A DNA stretch of 64,000 nt. Origin: Hydractinia symbiolongicarpus. Lineage: Eukaryota > Cnidaria > Hydrozoa > Anthoathecata > Hydractiniidae. Made by a program: the position numbers and the translations under genes. The notes under the pieces were generated by a model that saw only the letters and a list, made by a program, of their open reading frames with translations, was not told where the DNA came from and made no database searches. The stretch covers positions 28,763,501-28,827,500 of the forward strand of contig NC_079880.1 of NCBI RefSeq assembly GCF_029227915.1. Direction: 5' to 3'. Below are positions 29,278-44,090 of this stretch, piece after piece (position 1 is the stretch's first letter; each line of letters opens with the position of its first letter).

Positions 29278-30639
29278 GCTTTAAAGGCCGAGTCCGGGAC
29301 TTACGGGAAATCGCAGATTTTCGTTTGCCGGCGATTAAATTTCTTTTATTCAGCGTCTCATCAAAAATGAAAACATTTTTGAAAACAACAAGTCTCATGG
29401 GCTTTAGTGGTGAAATAATAATTTAAAAATTCGTTCGGGAAATGAGTTTACTTCCTGGGTATTTTCTTTGTGTACATTTGACTATAAGGGCCGAGTCTGG
29501 GATTTACGGGAAATCGCAGGTTTTCGTTTGCCGGCGATTAAACTTCTTTTATTCCGCGTCTTTTCAAAAATGAAAACATTCTTGAAAACTACAAGTCTCA
29601 TGCGATTTAGCGGTGAAAAGATAATTTAAAAAATCGTTCTGGAAATGAGTTTACTCACAGGGTACTTTCTTTGTATACATTCGACTATACGGGACAAGCC
29701 CGGGATTTACGGGAAATCGCGGTTTTTCGTTTGCCGGCGATTAAACCTCTTTCATTAAGCGTCTCATCAAAAATGAAAACATTTTTGAAAACTACAAGTC
29801 TCATGCGTTTTAGTGGTGAAAAAAATTTTTAAAAAATCGTTCGGGAAATGAGTTTACTCCCTGGGTACTTTCTTTGTTTACTTTTGACTATACGGGCCGA
29901 GTCTGGGATTTACGGGAAATCGCAGGTTTTCGTTTGCCGGCGATTAAACTTCTTTTATTCAGCGTCTCACCAAAAATAAAAGCATTTTTGAAAATTACAA
30001 GTCTCATGCGTTTTAGTGGTGAAAAAATAATTTAAAAAATCGTTCGGGAAATAAGTTTACTCCCTGGGTACTTTCTTTGTATACTTTTGACTTTACGGGC
30101 CGAGTCCGGGATTTACGGTAAATTGCGGGTTTTCGTTTGCCGGCGATTAAACTTCTTTTATTCAGTGTCTCATCAAAAAGGAAAACATTTTTGAAAACTA
30201 CAAGTCTCATGCGTTTTAGTGGTGAAAAAATAATTTAAAAAATCGTTCGGGAAATAAGTTTACTCCCTGGGTACTTTCTTTGTATACTTTTGACTTTACG
30301 GGCCGAGTCCGGGATTTACGGTAAATTGCGGGTTTTTGTTTGCCGGCGATTAAAACTCTTTCATTAAGCGTCTCATGAAAAATGAAAACATTTTTGAAAA
30401 CTACAAGTCTCATGCGTTTTAGTGGTGAAAAGGTAATTTAAAAAATCGTTTTGGAATTGAGTTTACTCACAGGGTACTTTCTTTATATACATTCAACTAT
30501 ACAGGCCAAGCCCGGGATTTACGGGAAATCGCGGGTTTTCGTTTGCCGGCGATTAAACTTCTTTTATTCAGCGTCTCATCAAAAAGGAAAACATTTTTGA
30601 AAACTACAAGTCTCATGCGTTTTAGTGGTGAAAAAATAA

Positions 30640-33600
30640 TTTAAAAAATCGTTCTGGAAATGAGTTTACTTCCTGGGTACTTTCTTTGTATACATTCGAC
30701 TACACGGGCCAAGCCCGGGATTTACGGGAAATCGCGGGTTTTTGTTTGCCGGCGATTAAAACTCTTTCATTAAGCGTCTCATGAAAAATGAAAACATTTT
30801 TGAAAACTACAAGTCTTATGCGTTTTAGTGGTGATAAAAAAACTTAAAATATCGTTCTGGAAATGAGTTTACTCCCTGGGTACTTTCTTTGCATACATTC
30901 GACTACACGGGCCAAGCCCGGGATTTAGGGGAAATCGCTGGTTTTCGTTTGCCGGCGATTAAACCTCTTTCATTAAGCGTCTCATCAAAAATGAAAACAT
31001 TTTTGAAAACTACAAGTCTCATGCGTTTTAGTGGTGAAAAAATAATTTAAAAAATCGTTCTGGAAATGAGTTTACTCCCTGGGTACTTTCTTTGTATACA
31101 TTCGACTACACGGGCCAAGCCCGGGATTTAGGGGAAATCGCTGGTTTTCGTTTGCCGGCGATTAAACCTCTTTCATTAAGCGTCTCATCAAAAATGAAAA
31201 CATTTTTGAAAACTACAAGTCTCATGCGTTTTAGTGGTGAAAAAATAATTTAAAAAATCGTTCGGGAAATGAGTTTACTCCCTGGGTACTTTCTTTGTAT
31301 ACTTTTGACTATACGGGCCGAGTCCGGGATTTACGGGAAATCGCGGGTTTTCGTTTGCCGGCGATTAAACCTCTTTCATTAAGCGTCTCATCAAAAATAA
31401 ACACATTTTTGAAAACTACAAGTCTCATGCGCTTTATTGGTGAAAAAATAATTTAAAAAATCGTTCTGGAAATGAGTTTACTTCTTGGGTACTTTCTTTG
31501 TATACATTCGACTACACGGCCAAGCCCGGGATTTAGGGGAAGTCGCTGGTTTTCGTTTGCCGGCGATTAAACCTCTTTCATTAAGCGTCTCATCAAAAAT
31601 GAAAACATTTTTGAAAACTACAAGTCTCATGCGTTTTAGTGGTGAAAAAATAAATTAAAAAATCGTTCGGGAATTGAGTTTACTCCCTGGGTACTTTCTT
31701 TGTATACTTTTGACTATACGGGCCAAGCCCGGTATTTACGGGAAATCGCGGGTTTTCGTTTGCCGGCGATTAAACTTCTTTTATTCAGCGTCTTATCAAA
31801 AATGAAAACATTTTTGAAAACTACAAGTCTCATGCGTTTTAGTGGTGAAAAAATAATTTAAAAAATCGTTCTGGAAATGAGTTTACTCCCTGGGTATTTT
31901 CTTTGTATACATTCGACTACACGGGCCAAGCCCGGGATTTACGGTAAATTGCGCGTTTTCGTTTGCCGGCGATTAAACTTCTTTTATTCAGTGTCTCATC
32001 AAAAAGGAAAACATTTTTGAAAACTACAAGTCTCATGCGTTTTAGTGGTGAAAAAATAATTTAAAAAATCGTTCTGGAAATGAGTTTACTCCCTGGGTAC
32101 TTTCTTTGTATACATTCGACTACACGGGCCAAGCCCAGGATTTGGGGGAAATCGTTGGTTTTCGTTTGCCGGCGATTAAACCTCTTTCATTAAGCGTCTC
32201 ATCAAAAATGAAAACATTTTTGAAAACTACAAGTCTCATGCGTTTTAGTGGTGAAAAAATAATTTAAAAAATCGTTCGGGAAATGAGTTTACTCCCTGGG
32301 TACTTTCTTTGTATACTTTTGACTATACGGGCCGAGTCCGGGATTTACGGAAAATCGCGGGTTTTCTTTTGCCGGCGATTAAACCTCTTTCATTAAGCGT
32401 CTCATCAAAAATGAAAACATTTCTGAAAACTACAAGTCTCATGCGTTTTAGTGGTGAAAAAATAATTTAAAAAATCGTACTGGAAATGAGTTTACTCCCT
32501 GGGTACTTTCTTTGTATACATTCGACTACACGGGCCAAGCCCGGGATTTACGGGAAATCGCGGGTTTTTGTTTGCCGGCGATTAAAACTCTTTCATTAAG
32601 CGTCTCATGAAAAATGAAAACATTTTTGAAAACTACAAGTCTTATGCGTTTTAGTGGTGATAAAAAAACTTAAAATATCGTTCTGGAAATGAGTTTACTC
32701 CCTGGGTACTTTCTTTGCATACATTCGACTACACGGGCCAAGCCCGGGATTTAGGGGAAATCGCTGGTTTTCGTTTGCCGGCGATTAAACCTCTTTCATT
32801 AAGCGTCTCATCAAAAATGAAAACATTTTTGAAAACTACAAGTCTCATGCGTTTTAGTGGTGAAAAAATAATTTAAAAAATCGTTCTGGAAATGAGTTTA
32901 CTCCCTGGGTACTTTCTTTGTATACATTCGACTACACGGGCCAAGCCCGGGATTTAGGGGAAATCGCTGGTTTTCGTTTGCCGGCGATTAAACCTCTTTC
33001 ATTAAGCGTCTCATCAAAAATGAAAACATTTTTGAAAACTACAAGTCTCATGCGTTTTAGTGGTGAAAAAATAATTTAAAAAATCGTTCGGGAAATGAGT
33101 TTACTCCCTGGGTACTTTCTTTGTATACTTTTGACTATACGGGCCGAGTCCGGGATTTACGGGAAATCGCGGGTTTTCGTTTGCCGGCGATTAAACCTCT
33201 TTCATTAAGCGTCTCATCAAAAATGAACACATTTTTGAAAACTACAAGTCTCATGCGCTTTATTGGTGAAAAAATAATTTAAAAAATCGTTCTGGAAATG
33301 AGTTTACTTCTTGGGTACTTTCTTTGTATACATTCGACTACACGGCCAAGCCCGGGATTTAGGGGAAGTCGCTGGTTTTCGTTTGCCGGCGATTAAACCT
33401 CTTTCATTAAGCGTCTCATCAAAAATGAAAACATTTTTGAAAACTACAAGTCTCATGCGTTGAAGTGGTGAAAAAATAAATTAAAAAATCGTTCGGGAAT
33501 TGAGTTTACTCCCTGGGTACTTTCTTTGTATACTTTTGACTATACGGGCCAAGCCCGGTATTTACGGGAAATCGCGGGTTTTCGTTTGCCGGCGATTAAA

Positions 33601-34291
33601 CTTCTTTTATTCAGCGTCTTATCAAAAATGAAAACATTTTTGAAAACTACAAGTCTCATGCGTTTTAGTGGTGAAAAAATAATTTAAAAAATCGTTCTGG
33701 AAATGAGTTTACTCCCTGGGTATTTTCTTTGTATACATTCGACTACACGGGCCAAGCCCGGGATTTACGGTAAATTGCGCGTTTTCGTTTGCCGGCGATT
33801 AAACTTCTTTTATTCAGTGTCTCATCAAAAAGGAAAACATTTTTGAAAACTACAAGTCTCATGCGTTTTAGTGGTGAAAAAATAATTTAAAAAATCGTTC
33901 TGGAAATGAGTTTACTCCCTGGGTACTTTCTTTGTATACATTCGACTACACGGGCCAAGCCCAGGATTTGGGGGAAATCGTTGGTTTTCGTTTGCCGGCG
34001 ATTAAACCTCTTTCATTAAGCGTCTCATCAAAAATGAAAACATTTTTGAAAACTACAAGTCTCATGCGTTTTAGTGGTGAAAAAATAATTTAAAAAATCG
34101 TTCGGGAAATGAGTTTACTCCCTGGGTACTTTCTTTGTATACTTTTGACTATACGGGCCGAGTCCGGGATTTACGGAAAATCGCGGGTTTTCTTTTGCCG
34201 GCGATTAAACCTCTTTCATTAAGCGTCTCATCAAAAATGAAAACATTTCTGAAAACTACAAGTCTCATGCGTTTTAGTGGTGAAAAAATAA
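30640..34291. repeat. 9-mer higher-order repeat, two copies
   Basis: Diagnostic variants are offset by 1826 bases (nine monomers minus one): GGGTTTTTG at 30736/32562, GCTTTATTGG ending at 31440/33266, and CGTTGG at 32153/33979. The copies are about 30640-32465 and 32466-34291. The shared single-base deletion is the CACGGCCAAG variant. Confidence 0.85.
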
Positions 34292-36737
34292 TTTAAAAAA
34301 TCGTTCGGGAATTGAGTTTACTCCCTGGGTACTTTCTTTGTATACTTTTGACTATACGGGCCAAGCCCGGTATTTACGGGAAATCGCGGGTTTTCGTTTG
34401 CCGGCGATTAAACTTCTTTTATTCAGCGTCTTATCAAAAATGAAAACATTTTTGAAAACTACAAGTCTCATGCGTTTTAGTGGTGAAAAAATAATTTAAA
34501 AAATCGTTCTGGAAATGAGTTTACTCCCTGGGTATTTTCTTTGTATACATTCGACTACACGGGCCAAGCCCGGGATTTACGGTAAATTGCGCGTTTTCGT
34601 TTGCCGGCGATTAAACTTCTTTTATTCAGTGTCTCATCAAAAAGGAAAACATTTTTGAAAACTTCAAGTCTCATGCGTTTTAGTGGTGAAAAAATAATTT
34701 AAAAAATCGTTCTGGAAATGAGTTTACTCCCTGGGTACTTTCTTTGTATACATTCGACTACACGGGCCAAGCCCAGGATTTGGGGGAAATCGTTGGTTTT
34801 CGTTTGCCGGCGATTAAACCTCTTTCATTAAGCGTCTCATCAAAAATGAAAACATTTTTGAAAACTACAAGTCTCATGCGTTTTAGTGGTGAAAAAATAA
34901 TTTAAAAAATCGTTCGGGAAATGAGTTTACTCCCTGGGTACTTTCTTTGTATACTTTTGACTATACGGGCCGAGTCCGGGATTTACGGAAAATCGCGGGT
35001 TTTCTTTTGCCGGCGATTAAACCTCTTTCATTAAGCGTCTCATCAAAAATGAAAACATTTCTGAAAACTACAAGTCTCATGCGTTTTAGTGGTGAAAAAA
35101 TAATTTAAAAAATCGTTCGGGAATTGAGTTTACTCCCTGGGTACTTTCTTTGTATACTTTTGACTATACGGGCCAAGCCCGGTATTTACGGGAAATCGCG
35201 GGTTTTCGTTTGCCGGCGATTAAACTTCTTTTATTCAGCGTCTTATCAAAAATGAAAACATTTTTGAAAACTACAAGTCTCATGCGTTTTAGTGGTGAAA
35301 AAATAATTTAAAAAATCGTTCTGGAAATGAGTTTACTCCCTGGGTATTTTCTTTGTATACATTCGACTACACGGGCCAAGCCCGGGATTTACGGTAAATT
35401 GCGCGTTTTCGTTTGCCGGCGATTAAACTTCTTTTATTCAGTGTCTCATCAAAAAGGAAAACATTTTTGAAAACTACAAGTCTCATGCGTTTTAGTGGTG
35501 AAAAAATAATTTAAAAAATCGTTCTGGAAATGAGTTTACTCCCTGGGTACTTTCTTTGTATACATTCGACTACACGGGCCAAGCCCAGGATTTGGGGGAA
35601 ATCGTTGGTTTTCGTTTGCCGGCGATTAAACCTCTTTCATTAAGCGTCTCATCAAAAATGAAAACATTTTTGAAAACTACAAGTCTCATGCGTTTTAGTG
35701 GTGAAAAAATAATTTAAAAAATCGTTCGGGAAATGAGTTTACTCCCTGGGTACTTTCTTTGTATACTTTTGACTATACGGGCCGAGTCCGGGATTTACGG
35801 AAAATCGCGGGTTTTCTTTTGCCGGCGATTAAACCTCTTTCATTAAGCGTCTCATCAAAAATGAAAACATTTCTGAAAACTACAAGTCTCATGCGTTTTA
35901 GTGGTGAAAAAATAATTTAAAAAATCGTTCGGGAATTGAGTTTACTCCCTGGGTACTTTCTTTGTATACTTTTGACTATACGGGCCAAGCCCGGTATTTA
36001 CGGGAAATCGCGGGTTTTCGTTTGCCGGCGATTAAACTTCTTTTATTCAGCGTCTTATCAAAAATGAAAACATTTTTGAAAACTACAAGTCTCATGCGTT
36101 TTAGTGGTGAAAAAATAATTTAAAAAATCGTTCTGGAAATGAGTTTACTCCCTGGGTATTTTCTTTGTATACATTCGACTACACGGGCCAAGCCCGGGAT
36201 TTACGGTAAATTGCGCGTTTTCGTTTGCCGGCGATTAAACTTCTTTTATTCAGTGTCTCATCAAAAAGGAAAACATTTTTGAAAACTACAAGTCTCATGC
36301 GTTTTAGTGGTGAAAAAATAATTTAAAAAATCGTTCTGGAAATGAGTTTACTCCCTGGGTACTTTCTTTGTATACATTCCACTACACGGGCCAAGCCCAG
36401 GATTTGGGGGAAATCGTTGGTTTTCGTTTGCCGGCGATTAAACCTCTTTCATTAAGCGTCTCATCAAAAATGAAAACATTTTTGAAAACTACAAGTCTCA
36501 TGCGTTTTAGTGGTGAAAAAATAATTTAAAAAATCGTTCGGGAAATGAGTTTACTCCCTGGGTACTTTCTTTGTATACTTTTGACTATACGGGCCGAGTC
36601 CGGGATTTACGGAAAATCGCGGGTTTTCTTTTGCCGGCGATTAAACCTCTTTCATTAAGCGTCTCATCAAAAATGAAAACATTTCTGAAAACTACAAGTC
36701 TCATGCGTTTTAGTGGTGAAAAAATAATTTAAAAAAT
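33490..36737. repeat. 4-mer higher-order repeat (812 bp), four tandem copies
   Basis: CGTTCGGGAATTGAG starts at 33490, 34302, 35114 and 35926, exactly 812 bases (4 x 203) apart. The CGTTGG variant repeats likewise at 33979, 34791, 35603 and 36415. The copies differ by only a few bases, so this is the most recently amplified part of the visible array. Confidence 0.9.
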
Positions 36738-39700
36738 CGTTCGGGAAATGAGTTTACTCCCTGGGTACTTTCTTTGTATACTTTTGACTATACGGGCCGA
36801 GTCCGGGATTTACGGAAAATCGCGGGTTTTCTTTTGCCGGCGATTAAACCTCTTTCATTAAGCGTCTCATCAAAAATGAAAACATTTCTGAAAACTACAA
36901 GTCTCATGCGTTTTAGTGGTGAAAAAATAATTTAAAAAATCGTTCTGGAAATGAGTTTACTCCCTGGGTACTTTCTTTGTATACATTCGACTACACGGGC
37001 CAAGCCCGGGATTTAGGGGAAATCGCTGGTTTTCGTTTGCCGGCGATTAAACCTCTTTCATTAAGCGTCTCATCATAAATGAAAACATTTTTGAAAACTA
37101 CAAGTCTCATGCGTTTTAATGGTGAAAAAATAAATTAAAAAATCGTTCGGGAATTGAGTTTACTCCCTGGATACTTTCTTTGTATACTTTTGACTATACA
37201 GGCCAAGTCCGGGATTTACGGGAAATTGCGGGTTTTCGTTTGCCGGCGATTAAACTTCTTTTATTCAGCGACCCATCAAAAATGAAAACATTTTTGAAAA
37301 CTACAAGTCTCATGCGTTTTAGTGGCGAAAGAATAATTTAAATAATCGTTCGGGAAATGAGTTTACTCCCTGGGTACTTTCTTTGTATACTTTTGACTAT
37401 ACGGGCCAAGCCCAGTACTTACGGGAAATCGCGGGTTTTCGTTTGCTGGCGATTAAACTTCTTTTATTCAGCGTCTCATCAAAAATGAAAACAATTTTGA
37501 AAACTACAAGTCTTATGCGTTTTAGTGGTGATAAAAAAATTTAAAAAATCGTTCTGGAAATGAGTTTACTCCCTGGGTACTTTCTTTGTATACATTCGAC
37601 TACACGGGCCAAGCCCGGGATTTAGGGGAAATCGCTGGTTTTCGTTTGCCGGAGATTAAACCTCTTTCATTAAGCGTCTCATCAAAAATGAAAACATTTT
37701 TGAAAACTACAAGTCTCAGGCGTTTCAGTGGTGAAAAAATAATTTAAAAAATCGTTCTGGAAATGAGTTTACTCCCTGGGTACTTTCTTTGTATACATTC
37801 GACTACACGGGCCAAGCCCGGGATTTATGGGGAAATCGCTGGTTTTCGTTTGCCGGCGATTAAACCTCTTTCATTAAGCGTCTCATCAAAAATGAAAACA
37901 TTTTTGAAAACTACAAGTCTCATGCGTTTTAGTGGTGAAAAAATAATTTAAAAAATCGTTCGGGAAATGAGTTTACTCCCTGGGTACTTTCTTTGTATAC
38001 TTTTGACTATACGGGCCGAGTCCGGGATTTACGGGAAATCGCGGGTTTTCGTTTGCCGGCGATTAAACTTCTTTTATTCAGCGTTCCATCAAAAATGAAA
38101 ACATTTTTGAAAACTACAAGTCTCATGCGTTTAAGTGGTGAAAGAATAATTTAAAAAATCTTTCGGGAAATGAGTTTACTTCCTGGGTACTTTCTTTGTA
38201 TACTTTTGACTATACGGGCCGAGTCCGGGATTTACGGAAAATCGCGGGTTTTCGTTTGCCGGCGATTAAACCTCTTTCATTAAGCGTCTCATCAAAAATG
38301 AAAACATTTTTGAAAACTACAAGTCTCATGCGTTTTAGTGGTGAAAAAAGAATTTAAAAAATCGTTCCGGAAATGAGTTTACTCCCTGGGTACTTTCTTT
38401 GTATACATTCGACTACACGGACCAAGCCCGGGATTTAGGGGAAATCGCTGGTTTTCGTTTGCCGGCGATTAAACCTCTTTCATTAAGCGTCTCATCAAAA
38501 ATGAAAACATTTTTGAAAACTACAAGTCTCATGCGTTTTAGTGGTGAAAAAATAAATTAAATAATCGTTCGGGAATTGAGTTTACTCCCTGGGTACTTTC
38601 TTTGTATACTTTTGACTATATGGGCCAAGTCCGGGATTTACGGGAAATCGCGGGTTTTCGTTTGCCGGCGATTAAACTTCTTTTATTCAGCGTCCCATCA
38701 AAAATGAAAACATTTTTGAAAACTACAAGTCTCATGCGTTTTAGTGGCGAAAGAATAATTTAAAAAATCGTTCGGGAAATGAGTTTACTCCCTGGGTACT
38801 TTCTTTGTATACTTTTGACTATACGGGCCAAGCCCAGTATTTACGGGAAATCGCGGGTTTTCGTTTGCTGGCGATTAAACTTCTTTTATTCAGCGTCTCA
38901 TCAAAAATGAAAACATTTTTGAAAACTACAAGTCTTATGCGTTTTAGGGGTGATAAAAAAATTTGAAAAATCGTTCTGGAAATGAGTTTACTCCCTGGGT
39001 ACTTTCTTTGTATACATTCGACTACACGGGCCAAGCCCGGAATTTAGGGGAAATCGCAGGTTTTCGTTTGCCGGCCATTAAACCTCTTTCATTAAGCGTC
39101 TCATCAAAAATGAAAACATTTTTGAAAACTACAAGTCTCATGCGTTTTAGTGGTGAAAAAATAATTTAAAAAATCGTTCGGGAAATGAGTTTACTCCCTG
39201 GGTACTTTCTTTGTATACTTTTGACTATACGGGCCGAGTCCGGGATTTACGGGAAATCGCGGGTTTTCGTTTGCCGGCGATTAAACTTCTTTTATTCAGC
39301 GTCCCATCAAAAATGAAAACATTTTTGAAAACTACAAGTGTCATGCGTTTTAGTGGTGAAAGAATAATTTAAAAAATCGTTCGGGAAATGAGTTTACTCC
39401 CTGGGTACTTTCTTTGTATACTTTTGACTATACGGGTCGAGCCGGGGTTTACGGGAAATCGCGGGTTTTCGTTTGCCGGAGATTAAACTCCTTTTATTCA
39501 GCGTCTGATCAAAAATGAAAACATTTTTAAAAACTACAAGTCTCATGGGCTTTAGTGGTGAAATAATAGTTTAAAAAATCGTTCGGGAAATGAGTTTACT
39601 CCCTGGGTACTTTCTTATTATACTTTTGACTATACGGGCCGAGTCTGGGATTTACGGGAAATCGCAGGTTTTCGTTTGCCGGCGATTAAACTTCTTTTAT

Positions 39701-42700
39701 TCAGCGTCTCACCAAAAATAAAAACATTTTTGAAAACTACAAGTCTCATGCGATTTAGTGGTGAAAATATAATTTAAAAAATCGTTCTGGAAATGAGTTT
39801 ACTCACAGTGTACTTTCTTTGTATACATTCGACTATACGGGACAAGCCCGGGATTTACGGGAAATTGCGGGTTTTTGTTTGCCGGCGATTAAAACTCTTT
39901 CATTAAGCGTCTCATGAAAAATAAAAACATTTTTTAAAACTACAAGTCTCATTCGTTCTAGTGGTGCAGAAATAATTTGAAAAATCGTTCGGGAAATGAG
40001 TTTACTCCCTGGGTACTTTCTTTGTATACTTTTAACTATACGTGCCAAGTCCGGGATTTACGGGAAATCGCGGGTTTTCGTTTGCCGGCGATTAAACTCC
40101 TTTTATTCAGCGTCTGATCAAAAATGAAAACATTTTTAAAAACTACAAGTCTCATGGGCTTTAGTGGTGAAATAATAGTTTAAAAAATCGTTCGGGAAAT
40201 GCGTTTACTCCCTGGGTACTTTCTTATTATACTCTTGACTATACGGGCCGAGTCTGGGATTTACGGGAAATCGCAGGTTTTCGTTTGCCGGCGATTAAAC
40301 TTCTTTTATTCAGCGTCTCACCAAAAATGAAAACATTTTTGAAAACTACAAGTCTCATGCGATTTAGTGGTGAAAATATAATTTAAAAAATCGTTCTGGA
40401 AATGAGTTTACTCACAGTGTACTTTCTTTGTATACATTCGACTATACGGGACAAGCCCGGGATTTACGGGAAATCGCGGGTTTTTGTTTGCCGGCGATTA
40501 AAACTCTTTCATTAAGCGTCTCATGAAAAATAAAAACATTTTTGAAAACTACAAGTCTCATTCGTTCTAGTGGTGCAGAAATAATTTGAAAAATCGTTCG
40601 GGTAATGAGTTTACTCCCTGGGTACTTTTTTTGTATACTTTTGACTTTACAGGCCGAGTCCGCGATTTACGGGAAATCGCAGGTTTTAGCTTGCCGGCGA
40701 TTAAACTACTTTTATTCAGCGTCTCATCAAAAATGAAAACATTTTTAAAAACTACAAGTCTCATGCGTTTTAGTGGTGAAAGAATAATTTAAAAAATCGT
40801 TCTGGAAATGAGTTTACTCCCTGGGTACTTTCTTTGTATACATTCGACTACACGGGCCAAGCCCGGAATTTAGGGGAAATCGCTGGTTTTCGTTTGCCGG
40901 CGATTAAACCTCTCTCATTAAGCGTCTCATCAAAAATGAAAACATTTTTAAAAACTACAAGTCTCATGCGTTTTAGTGGTGAAAAAATAATTTAAAAAAT
41001 CGTTCTGGAAATGAGTTTACTCCCTGGGTACTTTCTTTGTATACATTCGACTACACGGGCCAAGCCCGGAATTTAGGGGAAATCGCTGGTTTTCGTTTGC
41101 CGGCCATTAAACTTCTTTCATTAAGCGTCTCATCAAAAATGAAAACATTTTTGAAAACTACAAGTCTCATGCGTTTTAGTGGTGAAAAAATAATTTAAAA
41201 AATCGTTCGGGAAATGAGTTTACTCCCTGGGTACTTTCTTTGTATACTTTTGACTATACGTGTCGAGCCTGGGTTTACGGGAAATCGCGGGTTTTCGTTT
41301 GCCGGAGATTAAACTCCTTTTATTCAGCGTCTGATCAAAAATGAAAACATTTTTAAAAACTACAAGTCTCATGGGCTTTAGTGGTGAAATAATAGTTTAA
41401 AAAATCGTTCGGGAAATGAGTTTACTCCCTGGGTACTTTCTTATTATACTTTTGACTATACGGGCCGAGTCTGGGATTTAGGGAAATCGCAGGTTTTCGT
41501 TTGCCGGCGATTAAACTTCTTTTATTCAGCGTCTCACCAAAAATGAAAACATTTTTGAAAACTACAAGTCTCATGCGATTTAGTGGTGAAAATATAATTT
41601 AAAAAATCGTTCTGGAAATGAGTTTACTCACAGTGTACTTTCTTTGTATACATTCGACTATAGGGGACAAGCCCGGGATTTACGGGAAATCGCGGGTTTT
41701 CGTTTGCCGGCGATTAAACTGCTTTTATTCAGCGTCTCATCAAAAATGAAAACATTTTTAAAAACTACAAGTCTCATGGGCTTTAGTGGTGAAATAATAA
41801 TTTAAAAAATCGTTCGGGAAATGAGTTTACTCCCTGGGTACTTTCTTTGTATACTTTTGACTATACGGGCCGAGTCCGGGGTTTACGGGAAATGGCGGGT
41901 TTTCGTTTGCCGGCGATTAAACTCCTTTTATTCAGCGTCTCATCAAAAATGAAATCATTTTTAAAAAGTACAAGTCTCATGGGCTTTAGTGGTGAAATAA
42001 TAATTTAAAAAATCGTTCGGGAAATGAGTTTACTCCCTGGGTACTTTCTTTGTATACATTTGACTATACGGGCCGAGTCTGGGTTTACGGGAAATGGTGG
42101 GTTTCCATTTGCCGGCGATTAAACTTCTTTTATTCAACGCCTCATTAAAAATGAAAACATTTTTGAAAACTACAAGTCACATGCGTTTTAGTGGTGAAAA
42201 GATAATTTAAAAAATCGTTTTGTAAATGAGTTTACTTACAGGGTACTTTCTTTGTATACATTCGACTATACAGGCCAAGCCCGGGATTTACAGGAAATCG
42301 CGGGTTTTCGTTTGCCGGCTATTAAACCATATTCATTAATCGTCTCATCAAAAATGAAAACATTTCTGAAAACTACAAGTCTCATGGGCTTTAGTGGTGA
42401 AATAATAATTTAAAAATCGTTCGGGAAATGAGTTTACTCCCTGGGTACTTTTTTTGTATACTTTTGACTATACGGACCGAGTCCGGGATTTACGGGAAAT
42501 CGCAGGTTTTTGTTTGCCGGCGATTAAACTTCTTTTATTCAACATCTCATCAAAAATGAAAACATTTTTGTAAAGTACAAGTCTCATGCGTTTTAGTGGT
42601 GAAAAAATAATTTAAAAAATCGTTCGGGAAATGAGTTTACTCCCTCGGTACTTTCTTTGTATACTTTTGACTATACGGGCCCAGTCGGGGATTTACGGGA

Positions 42701-44090
42701 AGTCGCGGGTTTTCGTTTGGCAGCGATTAAACGTCTTTTATTCAGCGTCTCATCAAAAATGAAAACATTTTTAAAAACTACAAGTCTCATGAGCTTTAGT
42801 GGTTAAATAATAATTTAAAAAATCGTTCGGGAAATGAATTTACTCCCTGGGTACTTTCTTTGTATACATTCGACTATACGGGCCAAGCCCGGGATTTACG
42901 GGAAATCGCGGGTTTTCGTTTGACGGCGATTAAATCACTTTCATTAAGCGTCTCATCAAAAATGAAAACATTTCTGAAAACTACAAGTCTCATGCGTTTT
43001 AGTGGTGAAATAATAATTTAAAAAATCGTTCGGGAAATGAGTTTACTCCCTGGGTACTTTCTTTGTATACATTCGACTATACGGGCCAAGCCCGGGATTT
43101 ACGGGAAATCGCGGGTTTTCGTTTGCCGGCGATTAAATCACTTTCATTAAGCGTCTCATTAAAAATGAAAACATTTCTGAAAACTACAAGTCTCATGCGT
43201 TTTAGTGGTGAAATAATAATTAAAAAAATCGTTCGGGAAATGAGTTTACTCCCTGGGTACTTTTTTTGTATACTTTTGACTTTACAGGCCGAGTCCGGGA
43301 TTTACGGGAAATCGCAGGTTTTCGCTTGCCGGCGATTAAACTTCTTTTATTCAGCGTCTCATCAAAAATGAAAACATTTTTGAAAACTACAAGTCTCATG
43401 CGTTTTAGTGGTGAAAAAATAATTTAAAAAATCGTTCGGGAAATGAGTTTACTCCCTGGGTACTTTCTTTGTATACTTTTGACTATACGGGCCGAGTCCG
43501 GGGTTTACGGGAAATGGCGGGTTTTCGTTTGCCGGCGATTAAACTCCTTTTATTCAGCATCTCATCAAAAATGAAAACATTTTTAAAAACTACAAGTCTC
43601 ATGGGCTTTAGTGGTGAAATAATAATTTAAAAAATCGTTCGGGAAATGAGTTTACTCCCTGGGTACTTTCTTTGTATACATTTGACTATACGGGCCGAGT
43701 CCGGGTTTACGGGAAATGGTGGGTTTTCGTTTGCCGGCGATTAAACTTCTTTTATTCAACGTCTCATCAAAAATGAAAATATTTTTGAAAACTACAAGTC
43801 ACATGCGTTTTAGTGGTGAAAAGATAATTTAAAAAATCGTTTTGGAAATGAGTTTACTCACAGGGTACTTTCTTTGTATACATTCGACTATACGGACCAA
43901 GCCGGGATTTACAGGAAATCGCGGGTTTTCGTTTGCCGGCTATTAAACCATATTCATTAAGCGTCTCATCAAAAATGAAAACATTTCTGAAAACTACAAG
44001 TCTCATGGGCTTTAGTGGTGAAATAATAATTTAAAAAATCGTTCGGGAAATGAGTTTACTCCCTGGGTACTTTCTTTGTATACTTTTGAC

